From Isoetes taiwanensis (taxonomy: Eukaryota; Streptophyta; Lycopodiopsida; Isoetales; Isoetaceae): 64,000 nt of DNA. Of the stretch, positions 20,941-34,300 are shown piece by piece. Position numbers and translations under genes: made by a program. Within the stretch, counting starts at the first letter, position 1. Each line of letters begins with the position of its first letter. The stretch lies in assembly GCA_021234155.1 (NCBI GenBank), contig JAJEKV010000071.1, positions 1,871,138 through 1,935,137 of the forward strand, given 5' to 3'. The notes under the pieces are model-generated. The model was given only the letters and a program-made list of their open reading frames with translations. It had not been told where the DNA came from and made no database searches.

Positions 20941-22645
20941 TGCTAGTATGTGGTCGATGTACTTTGATGCCGTTAGTGTGTCTAGCGTTGTTGCGACGAG
21001 TGTCGGTGGCCGTTTGTCGACGAGGTTGGGCATAGTCATTGTCCACGGCATCTCTCTTTGCATTCTCCGGATCTCTTCTGTAACTCTGTTGTCAACAGTG
21101 AAGTTTCGGTTTGTCAGCGGGTGCTTTAAGAACAGTCCTGCCATTGTCTTCACTCGCGAGATAGCCGTGTATGCCATTCCGTGCATGTGCATGCCTCTGG
21201 GGTTGAAGCATAGCTGTTCGACTGTCCCACCTTGTGACCTGTGTACTGTCCTAGCAGCGGCCGGTTGGACGGGGAACTGGCGTTTCATGATCTTGTGCCT
21301 CTCGTTTTTGCCTGCCTGGCATAGCTTCGTCAGCTTTTGGATTGGCGTCCATGTTGGCTCCCTTGGGCATACAGGTGTTTCAGCCTATCTCGACAGTTTC
21401 TTCCTGTTGTGGGCTTCATAAATAATATCCAGAGTGCCTCTGTCTCATCCACACCCGAGTGCCCCTGCAGGATGCCATCGGCACCATTGATGAGCCCATC
21501 AGATAAGTCAATGTTGCTCGTCAGCTCAACAAGCATAGTTCGTTTCAACTCTAGCTTGTCTCTCAACCCGTACGTCTTTCGAGAGTCTGTGGGTAGCCTG
21601 ATGCTTCTCGGACAGCCATCCTCGTGCGTGTCTATAGACTGGATGAGGATGTCTTGCTCTGTTATTTGGGCGTACACTTTGTCATTGTGCTCGTCCTTGT
21701 CTTTGTTCTTGTGAAAGACATGCGGAAGACGCGGATCGCGAGGTGTTGGTCGGATACAGGTGGAGTTCATAAGGTGCAAATCATCTACCATTTGCTCTGA
21801 TATCCTCATATGGGACAACGCACGTGCAAAGGGAAGGTCGTCTCCTTGCCTCACGATCTCGGTCAGCTCATAGTACCTGAAATTCAATTTCCATGAGTGG
21901 TACAGGTCTGGGAACTGGACGAAGCCTAGCCGTTCGGCGTCGTCGACATCTGGGTCGCAAAAATTCCACTTGTCAAACATTGGCTTCAATTGGTAAAAGT
22001 CCCCAGCTGCAATCACTGACATGCCCCCAAATGGTATGGGCGTCGCAGTGGCCTTGTACCTAAAATCGAATCACACAAATGAGTTAGTCACATATGCCTG
22101 TTTCTCGTGCAGGCTTGCGGGCAGCAGGTGAGCTGTGATATAATTTACTTGTTGCATAATGCATCGACGTGGAAGAGGAGGCGAAGCCCGACCCTTGAGA
22201 TCTCGTCTATGACCAACAGTCTCACCGCCTCGTAGGCATTCCTTCCCGTTTGCAGCGTCGCAGATGTGGGCATCGTCATCTTATTTCCAAACGCTGTTGT
22301 TGGTCTTATGCCGAATGCCGAGTGCAGCGTGATGCCCCCAACGTTATCTGCTGCCCTGCCTGTGTACGCAGCTATGACAACCGATGGCCTGCTCAATGCA
22401 TCGGGAAGATCTTGTTGAAAGAGCCGCTTTTGTCCCTCGATAAGGCACTGTAGCAAACGCGACTTACCCACACCCGCACCGCCCGTAAGAAACAGGTTGT
22501 ACCTGTGGGTTGGGTCATGTATCTTTTTGTACATGATATCATCATACAGTAACCGTTGGCCCTTCCTCAACGTCTTCACCATTGTGTAGTACATCTCATT
22601 GGGCATGATTTGTTTATTTGATGCCATCGTCCTCTGCACCTGCAA
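20896..22645 (-). pseudogene. Helentron Pif1-like helicase
   Basis: The first exon block (22645 to about 22147) has Walker A GGAGVGKS, an AYTGRAADNVGG segment and Walker B LLVIDEIS. A GT-AG intron (about 22070-22146) is supported because splicing joins DALCNK to a KATATPIPFGG stretch and the GDFYQLKP motif. The next block (22022-21330) continues with helicase motif IV-like sequence (VELTSNIDLSDGLINGADG). A frameshift near 21300 then leads to the final block (21288 onward) with TVHRSQGGT (motif V) and YTAISRVK (motif VI). The helicase unwinds DNA 5'-3' during rolling-circle transposition. Confidence 0.8.
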
Positions 22646-22702
22646 TGCACAGAAACAGGTGAGTTTCTAATAAATGATGGAATCAATTCTGCGTCATGTA
22701 CC
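22641..22702 (-). other. Intron between Rep and helicase of the Helentron
   Basis: The minus strand reads aagag|gtacatgac ... tgtgcattgcag|gtgcag. Removing it keeps the frame from YYTLHRSPQE into VQRTMASNKQIMPNE. Reading straight through gives the unrelated tail of the 22576-25191 frame. Confidence 0.65.
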
Positions 22703-25191
22703 TCTTGAGGAGACCGGTGTAGAGTGTAATATGGAAGGTCTGCGCCTACATCAAACTCATCCTCGCCTTCCGCTTCCTCATCTTCATTCGATCGCCGTGT
22801 TCTATGCTGATCGATCTCTTCAGCTATCCTCTCTATGTCACCCCAGCTATGCAAATCCCCGGTGTGCTGGAATGTTAGCGTTGTATGAACTGCTTCGATT
22901 TCTTCTTGCTTCGCCATGTATGCACTATAGTAGCTCGAGTGCCCGTCCAGGAGATCATCTTCCGTCCTAAACTGCACGTGCAACAGAAGCCGTTCGTACG
23001 CCCATCCTTCTACGTCTTTATTCTCGTTGAACTTCACATACCTAACTACAGCCGCTTTTGGATTGCCTGATCTGTCCCTCCTCATTTTGTTCACAAATTG
23101 CCCATGCTCATCCTTGTATAACATGGCTGCTCGCGCAAGGCTAATGTGTTCGAGCTCTGTCGTTCGCTGCTTATACTTGTCAATAATGTTCGGGGCGAGA
23201 ATATCTGTGCTATTAGGATCGAGCTTTGCAAGCTCTTTTTTTGTCTTCAACAACCTGGACCTATTCTGCGGCATGTTCGTGTCAATGAAAATTACAGTTC
23301 GCGTCTTCGTATGCAGGGGCATGCCGAGGAGAAGCATTGTGGCCTCGGAGATCGAAACCTCCTGCGAACGTATAATTGCGTTGCCTAATTGTCGTATCCT
23401 CTCAACGACATGCTGGTTATTCTTGTTGCAAGAATCTATAATCTTTGCCAAGGATGCAGACATGCTCGTCTCTGCTGTCGTTATGTAAGATAGACAGTAC
23501 GTGGCAACAGCATAGGCATTAAAGATATACTGGAAATCTGTGTTGGCTCTCCACAACGTCGCGATGCGAGGATTAAAGGCTGTTGTCTTGCAATCACTCA
23601 CCTGCCTCTTCAAGAAGAGCTTCGGCCCTTGGATGCCATATGCAAGCACCTTCTTGTATTGATGTTCATCGAGGCCTACGTGTTGCAACAAATCATCCAT
23701 TGTCTTAGTTTTGTCCTTCCAATGTTTCTTCAGCCAAGCTTTGATTTTCTCCTTATTTTCTTTCAAGGCCTTACCTTCTTCAGGGGAGTGCTCTTCTGGT
23801 TCTAAGATACATGTGCTTCTAACAGGAAAGTGCGGCACATGGAACCTGCAGTCAATGCCCCGCTTCTTTTTGCATGTGCGAGTGTGCCTGTGTATCTGCA
23901 TTGGACGCAATTCTTCTGGTAGCAACTCGATGTCCGTTGTAATAAGCTCGTCAACAAAAGATATGATGTCGTCATACATTGCATTTGGATATTGTGGGGC
24001 ACCTTCAATCCATAGCAACATGTGGTCATGTGGGCTTCCTCTATGCTGGAACTGGGTGATACATACGAAATCAGTAACCTTGCCAATCATATCATTCGGC
24101 TTCTGCAGTACCTTCTTCAACCCCATCACCCTGTTCACATAGTACCTCGTGCACGTCACTGGGTCCGCTCTCGTGAGTTCTAGTGCAACTTTCTTGTCAT
24201 TCCAACCTTCTGAATTTGCTCTGGCCATCGTATCAGGATTAAGATGCTTAAGTGCATCAAGCAAGTCTGGCCAATTGGACTCTGCCATGCTAAAGGTCGC
24301 AAAAATGGACGGCGGCCCAAGCTGCCTGATCATTGCAAGTGCATCCTTCTTAACAGCATCTAGCTTATCAGGTGACGCACGCAACGATTTCAAGTCATGG
24401 TAGCCAGTGTTATCTTTGCACAGGTTCCGAAGTGCAGTTTTATCCTGTGTTTGGTACGCGAATAGATTCAAGTCATTATGCTTCCCTCGTCTTATTCGAA
24501 AATTTGCAGAGCTACGCACAAAGTGGATCTCATCCTTTATGAACTTTAGAAACATGTTCGTTTGGTCCTTTGCAAACCTCCGATCTATATTTTGCAATTC
24601 CCACTGGCATATCTCTTTGTATGTGAAGTCCTGATAGATTGCTGCATCACGTTGTATGCCCCCAAACAGGCGAGGAAAGCACATCTCCTCGCAATTCGGG
24701 ACGGCATAAAACCCCATCGGGTGTAAACCCTCCCCTGGTGCAACGATGACAATGTTGTCGTCGAAATCCTGGATGGTCTCACGTTGCATATTCCACAATA
24801 GAGTCTGTCCCACATGCACTGGATCATGATCGTCCCTGTTAGTCCCTGCGCTATCCAGCTCGACGACTGTGCATTGATCGTTAAACTGTGTAGCCCATTC
24901 CTCGTTCATCTTGATGCCTGCTTCCACATAAAGGGGTTGCTTGTGAAGGTAATGCATGGCTCGCATCACGGTAGTTGGATTCACTGGTCCTTCCATATAC
25001 GGGCATGTGTCTGCCATTCTCCTTTTCAGTTGCAATCTAATTGACGCATGGTCGTCGCTGAGCCTGGGCAATATGACATGTGTTCCTTCAACATTAGATG
25101 CAACATGAATAACAGACCCGTGCAACTTGTTCTGCCCAACCCATTGGTCTGATAACGCTATTCTCGCAAAGGGTATCCTCACCGATACCAA
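22703..25191 (-). pseudogene. Helentron Rep (HUH endonuclease) domain
   Basis: About 830 residues are open. Motif 1 is FATFSMAESNWPDLLDAL (about 298-315 of the frame), the HUH motif is HRGSPHDH (383-390, about 24022-24045), and the two-tyrosine motif is YCLSY (565 and 569, about 23487-23499). The catalytic residues are present, but the Lys usually found after the second Tyr (YxxKYxxK form) is replaced by Thr (ITT). The flanking SxxP, LPEELRP and CRFHVPHFPVRSTC segments are typical of Helitron replication initiators. Rep nicks and joins single strands through tyrosine linkages. A frameshift near 25180 detaches the N-terminal part. Confidence 0.85.
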
Positions 25192-25740
25192 TCTCTCTTC
25201 CCAAGTCTGTAAGCGACCTTACGGATTCTGGTACTGCATTCATTTTTATGCGCACGGGACTCTCAAACCTTGGGCTTCTTTGGCATCGCTTACATACATT
25301 GTTCCCTGCGGAATAACTGATACCATTGACCAAGTTGTGCCTATTCTTCCAATGTGTTGTGGAGCACGTCATTTGGCGAGAGAACCAAAGCATGTTACAC
25401 TTGGCACATGGAAATATAGGTATGTCTGCACTGTACTTTTTAAAGCACTCCTCTGCTTGCACCTTTACACTATCTACTTCATCATCTCGTTCAACATTTT
25501 CGTTTTCGTCATCTCCCGATGTACTTGCTGGACCATTGTCTTCATCGCTTCCAGTGCTTCCATCTACGACAAAAATTGCTTCCTCAATCTGTTGTACATT
25601 GCTATCTTCCAGCTCTAAAGATTGCCTCATAACGACTCCTGATGTACTTGCTGGACCATTCTCTTCATCGCTTATAGTGCTTCCATCTACGAGGCAAACT
25701 GCTTCTTCAATCCTGTACATTGCTATCTTTCTGCTCTAAA
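25094..25740 (-). pseudogene. Helentron N-terminal region with Cys/His finger
   Basis: The frame 25094-25720 contains two imperfect copies of an acidic repeat (VDGSTISDEENGPASTSG and VDGSTGSDEDNGPASTSG), then a zinc-finger-like FPCAKCNMLWF...C...HW segment and CKRCQ. The finger before Rep is usual in Helitron proteins. The frame overlaps the Rep frame by about 100 bp, which marks the frameshift. Confidence 0.7.
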
Positions 25741-26377
25741 GCCCGCCTCATATCAAGTATGCTATTCACTCTCCTGCGTACGTTTGAATAGCACACATCA
25801 ATGTTTGCATTCTCATTCATAAATAGACGGGCGTATTTTGCAGCGGGTTGAACATCAGTGCCCTGACGATCCATAAACATTGTCAACTGCTCATTTGTCA
25901 AGCGACGCTTTCGTGATGGTGGCTGCAGCCCGGCCTGCTCGTCACTTTCTGCCAATGGCTGCAGTTGCAAGTGCGTACTACTGTCTGTTCCTGTGCGGTC
26001 TAGTTCGATTGTGATTTCTGCGTCTGCTACTATGTCGTTTACACCAGATGAAGTGGCTACATCTTCCCTTATATCTGCTCTATTTCTGCTTCCTCCTGTA
26101 TGGTAGACAACATGCTACTCACTAATGTTGATGGGTTGGTGTGCACGTCTAGCCCAAGGGCTAGCTGACTTTGTTTTGAACTCATCAATCTTTTTGCATT
26201 CCTTATTACTGTATGCGGGCAGACTTGAACATGCCTATGTTCTTCCAAGAATGCAACTGCTCTTCTTTGCGCTGATAACATCTTGTTTTCCTCCATGTCC
26301 CAAAATTGCAGCAATAACGGATCATCCTCCTTTTTCCAGCGCTCATACACCATTGTCGACAGTCCCTGTAAAACCAC
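25707..26377 (-). other. Possible first exons of the Helentron protein
   Basis: Two short protein-like frames (25707-25970, with QPPSRKRRLTNEQLTMFM; and 26069-26377, with WDMEENKMLSAQRRAVAF) share a composition with the Rep N-terminus and contain helical DNA-binding-like stretches. Splice sites linking them were not settled. Confidence 0.35.
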
Positions 26378-26672
26378 GATATTACATCAAGGTACAAATT
26401 GATACATGCAATACTAAATTTAATTTACAACAAATATTCTAGCATTTAATTACATGCTAAGATCTATTTAGAATGCACAAAAAAATTGCAAATATAAAAA
26501 ATTGCAAATAGCCTTTATTGACAACACAAAAAAGAAAAAGGTAAAAAGTGCCATATAACAGTACAGCTAACTACACTACAATCCTATACTGCAATACAAT
26601 GACCCATTTACCATACCAGTTGTAGAAGTCCAACATATACGAACGACTTGATACATATACAATTTAGAATCC
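26378..26672. other. AT-rich spacer
   Basis: No ORF or repeat of note. It should hold the Helentron 5' terminus, but I could not identify it. Confidence 0.4.
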
Positions 26673-27671
26673 AAAAAAAAAAAAACCCGGCTTGAACTAG
26701 TTAAACCTAGCACAAACATCAGCATTGGTCAATCCCTCCGCTGTCTTATCTGGCCATACAAGGACTTTTCAATCCAGGATGGTACCATAAATCCAGGGAA
26801 AACAGTTAACTACTAGTAATCTTCATAATACAATCACAAAGACTTGAAGTCCAAATATCATAAACACCCAAATGGACAACATTTCTCAAGCTCAATAAAT
26901 ACCTTAGCTCAATAAATACCTTAGGACAGTAAACCATTGATGTATAAGAAAACATAGTTACATAAGTGTAACTAGTACACTATGTCGTGCCATATAAGAT
27001 CCCTGTTTTCTCATGTATGAGTAAGATAGTTTTGGACAGCCAACATTCTATATCAAGGCTAAACTTTTCAGCCATCATGGCAATCCTAGGAAAGAGTATC
27101 AGTTCACAAAACATTTATAACAACCATATAGAGTACCAATTTGATGTAATCATTTAAACTGCATCAGATGTGCCAAGCTCCAGTCCCCATTTGCATGTCA
27201 ACTCCTAAGAACTCCTAATACACTGGACAAAAGGAAAACATTAAGAGGAGAAGCCCGTACCTGCAGCCAATCAATACATCATTAGCCTGATAAGGGTAAA
27301 GATGCAAGGGCCAAAAGGTACCTTAGGCTTCTCGGTTATTAACCGGTCACCTAATGTAGTCCTTTTGCCCAAAGATCAAAAATATCTTAGAATCTATTGA
27401 CATAAATCTTGACAAATAAGAGAACATAACCAATATATTGGAAACAAAAATAGCAAATTACCGAGTGGTTGAGAGGTGATTCTCGCCATAAGCTAAATAT
27501 AAGCAATTAACAGGAAAAGAGGCATTTAACAGTAATTAGCACAGAAGCATCAAAGTGCTGCTAGCAATTTTTTTTAGCAAGTGCATGCATAAGCAAATCC
27601 AGTACAAGCATACCCATTATGTCATACCTGAATATATGGAAATGCATTGCATTACCTGGTTATTTGTAGAA

Positions 27672-27854
27672 TTAGACCCATAGTCTTCTTCTTGCATTTG
27701 AGTAATATAAACAGGAGCAGCTAGCATTGTCTAAAAGTCCAGCATGATGTATGCCATTTGACAACGGTAAGACACAGCCATCAATAGCTCCACATTTTCC
27801 TGAGGTAAGCTCCATAATTTGAGGCAAAGAATCCATATGCAAATGGATACACAC
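27672..27854 (-). other. Exon-like open segment conserved in all three units
   Basis: A 60-codon minus-strand open stretch with KCGAIDGCVLPLSNGIHH is repeated at 30573-30755 and, with changes, 33417-33656. It contains plausible splice-site-like words at its ends but has no recognisable family. It could be an exon of a host gene that was caught in the tandem duplication. Confidence 0.3.
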
Positions 27855-27939
27855 TTGCTCTATTTTTCAACAAACAAAGAAATCCAAAAACCAGATGTAG
27901 GATCTATATCTGAGAAGATGAACTGAACTCAGCAGAGCC

Positions 27940-28385
27940 TGCCTATAGCATGCTGTTCAGCATAAAGTAGGACCTAATCAGTATGAAGATTAACTGAAAA
28001 GCTTCAGCTTGTAGCATGCCGTTCCAGCCAAGAAAGAGGTCGGATTTGCAAAGTATGAAAAAGCTCCCAAAATCCGAATCAAATCAGTATTAAGATTAAC
28101 TCAGAAGCATCTGCTTATAGCATGTCATTCCAGCCAAGAAAGATGCCGGATTTGCAGAACATGAACTCTAAAGCTTCAGCTTGTAGCATGCCGTTCCAGC
28201 CAAGAAAGAGGCCGGATTTGCAAAGTATGAAAACGCCCCTTAAGAAAAATATTCAAGGCATAATCCGAACCTAATCAATATGAAGATTAACTTAGAAGAT
28301 TCAGCTTGTAACATGCCGTTCCAGCCAAGAACGAGGCCGGATTTGCAAAATACGAAAAATCCCTTTATGAAAAATATTCAAGGCA
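27940..28385 (+). repeat. Sub-repeats of about 60 bp inside the 2.9-kb unit
   Basis: Four to five imperfect copies of a block containing gccgttccagccaagaaaga and ending ggatttgcaaartatgaaaa occur at about 27945 (partial), 28010, 28105, 28170 and 28303. Corresponding sub-arrays are found in unit 2 (about 30840-31260) and unit 3 (about 33740-34160). Confidence 0.85.
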
Positions 28386-31300
28386 AAATTCGGAATCAAA
28401 TATGCTCTGCAAGATATTCTTGGGAAGAGACCACATAAAGCTGGTGGAATATTCCCTTAGCCTCCCATCATAATTATGAAGGCCACTTAGGTATAACCAT
28501 AATGCTCAGTTATGTAAATGAATGCCTACGAAATTAGCTATACATATTGCCATGGAAGTATTCCTCTAAAAAAAATGCCATGGCATATATTATGCCCATA
28601 TCAGGACAATGGATTTGCCACATAAGCAAATTGATGCCTATGTCGGTCTGGATTACTATTAAGCCATGTGAGTGTACACATTAAGGACTAAATCTAGATA
28701 CTCAAGTTATCCTTATAGCAATTGCACAAGAATTTCCAAGTCCACCTGCCTAGGAGGGATAGTCAACACAAAGGTTTACTCCCTCACGGGTGCTATTCAG
28801 TTACATTCATGTAATATCAGTAAGAGAAGCTAACAAGTAGCATGCATATATAAAAAAAACCCTACCTCCTACCATAAGGAGAGGCCAAGATTCTTCCTGC
28901 AACACAGTTTTCATAGGGATGACAGACCCCTACAACTGCAGGAATCATGCCTCACCTCATGAAAACTGTTTGCCAATGCTTGAAGATAGTACAAAAACAA
29001 AAAATATGTGATCACAGAGCTTAAGGAACCTCCGTTTCCTTTTAGCAATAGAAACTTAGAATGAAAGTAACACTACCTCAAATTGAAAAGTAGTTGTTGC
29101 GAACTTGCATTAGCACCTGGAATCAAACCGAATTCCAGCAAACAGACGTATCATCAGACGGCATGAACATAAGCCATGTGGCTACGTAGGAACTTCATTG
29201 TTCCAAAGCTCATCCATATTTTAAATAGCAAGCCAAGTGGCAATGGAGGACAACAGTCCATGTATGTGTTTTCAGTCAAATGGCACACTGTGCCAGATGG
29301 CAAACAATGACATCTGGGTCTTTCAATTTTGCATCTTGTCAAAGCCTCAGCTCACGAGTTCTGAGTTCCATTGGAATCACTATTTTGAACTCAAACTCTT
29401 CTTGATTCTCATATTCTGCCATTAATCATGCATCAGAAATATATGGAATTTAAAAAAATTCAATGCAAGTGCAAAGATATATCCGAAGAAACCTAAGCAT
29501 TAATATATAATCGAAAGGATAAGAAACCTTAACCAAGGAAATATGGCAGCACTGATAAGACCAATGCACAGAAGTGTCATAAAAAAAACCGGCTTGAACT
29601 AGTTAAACCTAGCACAAACATCAGCATTGGTCAATCCCTCCGCTGTCTTATCTGGCCATACAAGGACTTTTCAATCCAGGATGGTACCATAAATCCAGGG
29701 AAAACAGTTAACTACTAGTAATCTTCATAATACAATCACAAAGACTTGAAGTCCAAATATCATAAACACCCAAATGGACAACATTTCTCAAGCTCAATAA
29801 ATACCTTAGCTCAATAAATACCTTAGGACAGTAAACCATTGATGTATAAGAAAACATAGTTACATAAGTGTAACTAGTACACTATGCCGTGCCATATAAG
29901 ATCCCTGTTTTCTCATGTATGAGTAAGATAGTTTTGGACAGCCAACATTCTATATCAAGGCTAAACTTTTCAGCCATCGGGCAATCCTAGGAAAGAGTAT
30001 CAGTTCACAAAATATTTATAACAACCATATAGAGTACCAATTTGATGTAATCATTTAAACTGCATCAGATGTGCCAAGCTCCAGTCCCCATTTGCATGTC
30101 AACTCCTAAGAACTCCTAATACACTGGACAAAAGGAAAACATTAAGAGGAGAAGCCCGTACCTGCAGCCAATCAATACATCATTAGCCTGATAAGGGTAA
30201 AGATGCAAGGGCCAAAAGGTACCTTAGGCTTCTCGGTTATTAACCGGTCACCTAATGTAGTCCTTTTGCCCAAAGATCAAAAATATCTTAGAATCTATTG
30301 ACATAAATCTTGACAAATAAGAGAACATAACCAATATATTGGAAACAAAAATAGCAAATTACCGAGTGGTTCAGAGGCAGATTCTGCCATAAGCTAAATA
30401 TAAGCAATTAACAGGAAAAGAGGCATTTAACAGTAATTAGCACAGAAGCATCAAAGTGTTGCTAGCAATTTTTTTTAGCAAGTGCATGCATAAGCAAATC
30501 CAGTACAAGCATACCCATTATGTCATACCTGAATATATGGAAATGCATTGCATTACCTGGTTATTTGTAGAATTAGACCCATAGTCTTCTTCTTGCATTT
30601 GAGTAATATAAACAGGAGCAGCTAGCATTGTCTAAAAGTCCAGCATGATGTATGCCATTTGACAACGGTAAGACACAGCCATCAATAGCTCCACATTTTC
30701 CTGAGGTAAGCTCCATAATTTGAGGCAAAGAATCCATATGCAAATGGATACACACGCTCTATTTTTCAACAAACAAAGAAATCCAAAAACCAGATGTGGA
30801 TCTATATCTGAAAAAGATGAATCGAACTTCGCCAGAGCTCGCCTATAGCATGCTGTTCAACATAAAGTAGGACCTAATCAGTATGAAGATTAACTGAAAA
30901 GCTTCAGCTTGTAGCATGCCGTTCCAGCCAAGAAAGAGGCCGGATTTGCAAAGTATGAAAAAGCTCCCAAAATCCGAATCAAATCAGTATGAAGATTAAC
31001 TCAGAAGCATCTGCTTATAGCATGTCGTTCCAGCCAAGAAAGATGCCGGATTTGCAGAACATGAACTCTAAAGCTTCAAATTTTGTAGCATGCCGTTCCA
31101 GCCAAGAAAGAGGCCAGATTTGCAAAGTATGAAAACGCCCCTTAAGAAAAATATTCAAGGCATAATCCGAACCTAATCAATATGAAGATTAACTTAGAAG
31201 ATTCAGCTTGTAACATGCCGTTCCAGCCAAGAACGAGGCCGGATTTGCAAAATACGAAAAATCCCTTTATGAAAAATATTCAAGGCAAAATTCGGAATCA

Positions 31301-34300
31301 AATATGCTCTGCAAGAGACCACATAAAGCTGGTGGAATATTCCCTTAGCCTCCCATCATAATTATGAAGGCCACTTAGGTATAACCATAATGCTCAGTTA
31401 TGTAAATGAATGCCTACGAAATTAGCTATACATATTGCCATGGAAGTATTCCTCTAAAAAAAACGCCATGGTTTCTCTATGCATATATTATGCCCATATC
31501 AGGACAATGGATTTGCCACATAAGAAAATTGATGCCTATGTCGGTCTGGATTACTATTAAGCCATGTGAGTGTACACATTAAGGACTAAATCTAGATACT
31601 CAAGTTATCCTTATAGCAATTGCACAAGAATTTCCAAGTCCACCGCCGGGGGAGGGATAGTCAACACAAAGGTTTACTCCCTCACGGGTGCTATTCAGTT
31701 ACATTCATGTAATATCAGTAAGAGAAGCTAACAAGTAGCATGCATATATAAAAAAAACCCTACCTCCTACCATAAGGAGTGGCCAAGATTCTTCCTGCAA
31801 CACAGTTTTCATAGGGATGACAGACCCCTACAACTGCAGGAATCATGCCTCACCTCATGAAAACTGTTTGCCAATGCTTGAAGATAGTACAAAAACAAAA
31901 AATATGTGATCACAGAGCTTAAGGAACCTCCGTTTCCTTTTAGCAATAGAAACTTAGAATGAAAGTAACACTACCTCAAATTGAAAAGTAGTTGTTGCGA
32001 ACTTGCATTAGCACCTGGAATCAAACCGAATTCCAGCAAACAGACGTATCATCAGACGGCATGAACATAAGCCATGTGGCTACGTAGGAACTTCATTGTT
32101 CCAAAGCTCATCCATATTTTAAATAGCAAGCCAAGTGGCAATGGAGGACAACAGTCCATGTATGTGTTTTCAGTCAAATGGCACACTGTGCCAGATGGCA
32201 AACAATGACATCTGGGTCTTTCAATTTTGCATCTTGTCAAAGCCTCACTCCACGAAGTTCGAGTTCCATTGGAATCACTATTTTGAACTCAAACTCTTCT
32301 TGATTCTCATATTCTGCCATTAATCATGCATCAAAAATATATGGAATTTAAAAAAATTCAATGCAAGTGCAAAGATATATCCGAAGAAACCTAAGCATTA
32401 ATATATAATCGAAAGGATAAGAAACCTTAACCAAGGAAATATGGCAGCACTGATAAGACCAATGCACAGAAGTGTCATAAAAAAAACCCGCTTGAACTAG
32501 TTAAACCTAGCACAAACATCAGCATTGGTCAATCCCTCTGCTGTCTTATCTGGCCATACAAGGACTTTTCAATCCAGGATGGTACCATAAATCCAGGGAA
32601 AACAGTTAACTACTAGTAATCTTCATAATACAATCACAAAGACTTGAAGTCCAAATATCATAAACACCCAAATGGACAACATTTCTCAAGCTCAATAAGT
32701 ACCTTAGCTCAATAAATACCTTAGGACAGTAAACCATTGATGTATAAGAAAACATAGTTACATAAGTGTAACTAGTACACTATGTCGTGCCATATAAGAT
32801 CCCTGTTTTCTCATGTATGAGTAAGATAGTTTTGGACAGCCAACATTCTATATCAAGGCTAAACTTTTCAGCCATCATGGCAATCCTAGGAAAGAGTATC
32901 AGTTCACAAAACATTTATAACAACCATATAGAGTACCAATTTGATGTAATCATTTAAACTGCATCAGATGTGCCAAGCTCCAGTCCCCATTTGCATGTCA
33001 ACTCCTAAGAACTCCTAATACACTGGACAAAAGGAAAACATTAAGAGGAGAAGCCCGTACCTGCAGCCAATCAATACATCATTAGCCTGATAAGGGTAAA
33101 GATGCAAGGGCCAAAAGGTACCTTAGGCTTCTCGGTTATTAACCGGTCACCTAATGTAGTCCTTTTGCCCAAAGATCAAAAATATCTTAGAATCTATTGA
33201 CATAAATCTTGACAAATAAGAGAACATAACCAATATATTGGAAACAAAAATAGCAAATTACCGAGTGGTTCAGAGGCAGATTCTGCCATAAGCTAAATAT
33301 AAGCAATTAACAGGAAAAGAGGCATTTAACAGTAATTAGCATAGAAGCATCAAAGTGCTGCTAGCAATTTTTTTTAGCAAGTGCATGCATAAGCAAATCC
33401 AGTACAAGCATACCCATTATGTCATACCTGAATATATGGAAATGCATTGCATTACCTGGTTATTTGTAGAATTAGACCCATAGTCTTCTTCTTGCATTTG
33501 AGTAATATAAGCAGAGCAGCTAGCATTGTCTAAAAGTCCAAAGATGATGTATGCCATTTGACAACCAGAAGACACACGACCATCAATAGCTCCACATTTT
33601 CCTGAGGTAAGCTCCATAATTTGAGGCAAAGAATCCATATGCAAATGGATACACACTTGCTCTATTTTTCAACAAACAAAGAAATCCAAAAACCAGATGT
33701 GGATCTATATCTGAAAAGATGAACTGAACTCAGCAGAGCCTGCCTATAGCATGCTGTTCAACATAAAGTAGGACCTAATCAGTATGAAGATTAAGCGAAA
33801 AGCTTCACGACTTGTAGCATGCCGCTCCAGCCAAGAAAGAGGCCGGATTTGCAAAGTATGAAAAAGCTCCCAAAATCCGAATCAAATCAGTATGAAGATT
33901 AACTCAGAAGCATCTGCTTATAGCATGTCGTTCCAGCCAAGAAAGATGCCGGATTTGCAGAACATGAACTCTAAAGCTTCAGCTTGTAGCATGCCGTTCC
34001 AGCCAAGAAAGAGGCCAGATTTGCAAAGTATGAAAACGCCCCTTAAGAAAAATATTCAAGGCATAATCCGAACCTAATCAATATGAAGATTAACTTAGAA
34101 GATTCAGCTTGTAACATGCCGTTCCAGCCAAGAACGAGGCCGGATTTGCAAAATACGAAAAATCCCTTTATGAAAAATATTCAAGGCAAAATTCGGAATC
34201 AAATATGCTCTGCAAGATATTCTTGGGAAGAGACCACATAAAGCTGATGGAATATTCCCTTAGCCTCCCATCATAATTATGAAGGCCACTTAGGTATAAC

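Larger units (their letters stand above)
20377..26377 (-). mobile_element. Helentron-type rolling-circle transposon (Rep-helicase-endonuclease)
   Basis: Read on the minus strand, a single gene order runs N-terminal Cys/His region, HUH Rep domain, Pif1-like helicase, then an endonuclease/exonuclease/phosphatase domain. A C-terminal endonuclease is the known mark of Helentrons (Helitron2 group) as against canonical plant Helitrons. At least two GT-AG introns can be placed. Three or more frameshifts (near 25180, 21300 and 20915) make this copy defective. Its 5' end is not defined beyond about 26.4 kb, and its 3' end is missing because LINE-A abuts the last codon. Confidence 0.8.

Noticed and set aside
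29154-29425. Short ORFs repeated in each 2.9-kb unit as genes
   Set aside because: Both strands are open in the same place, about 60 codons each, with no start context or family match. Their repetition only reflects the array.
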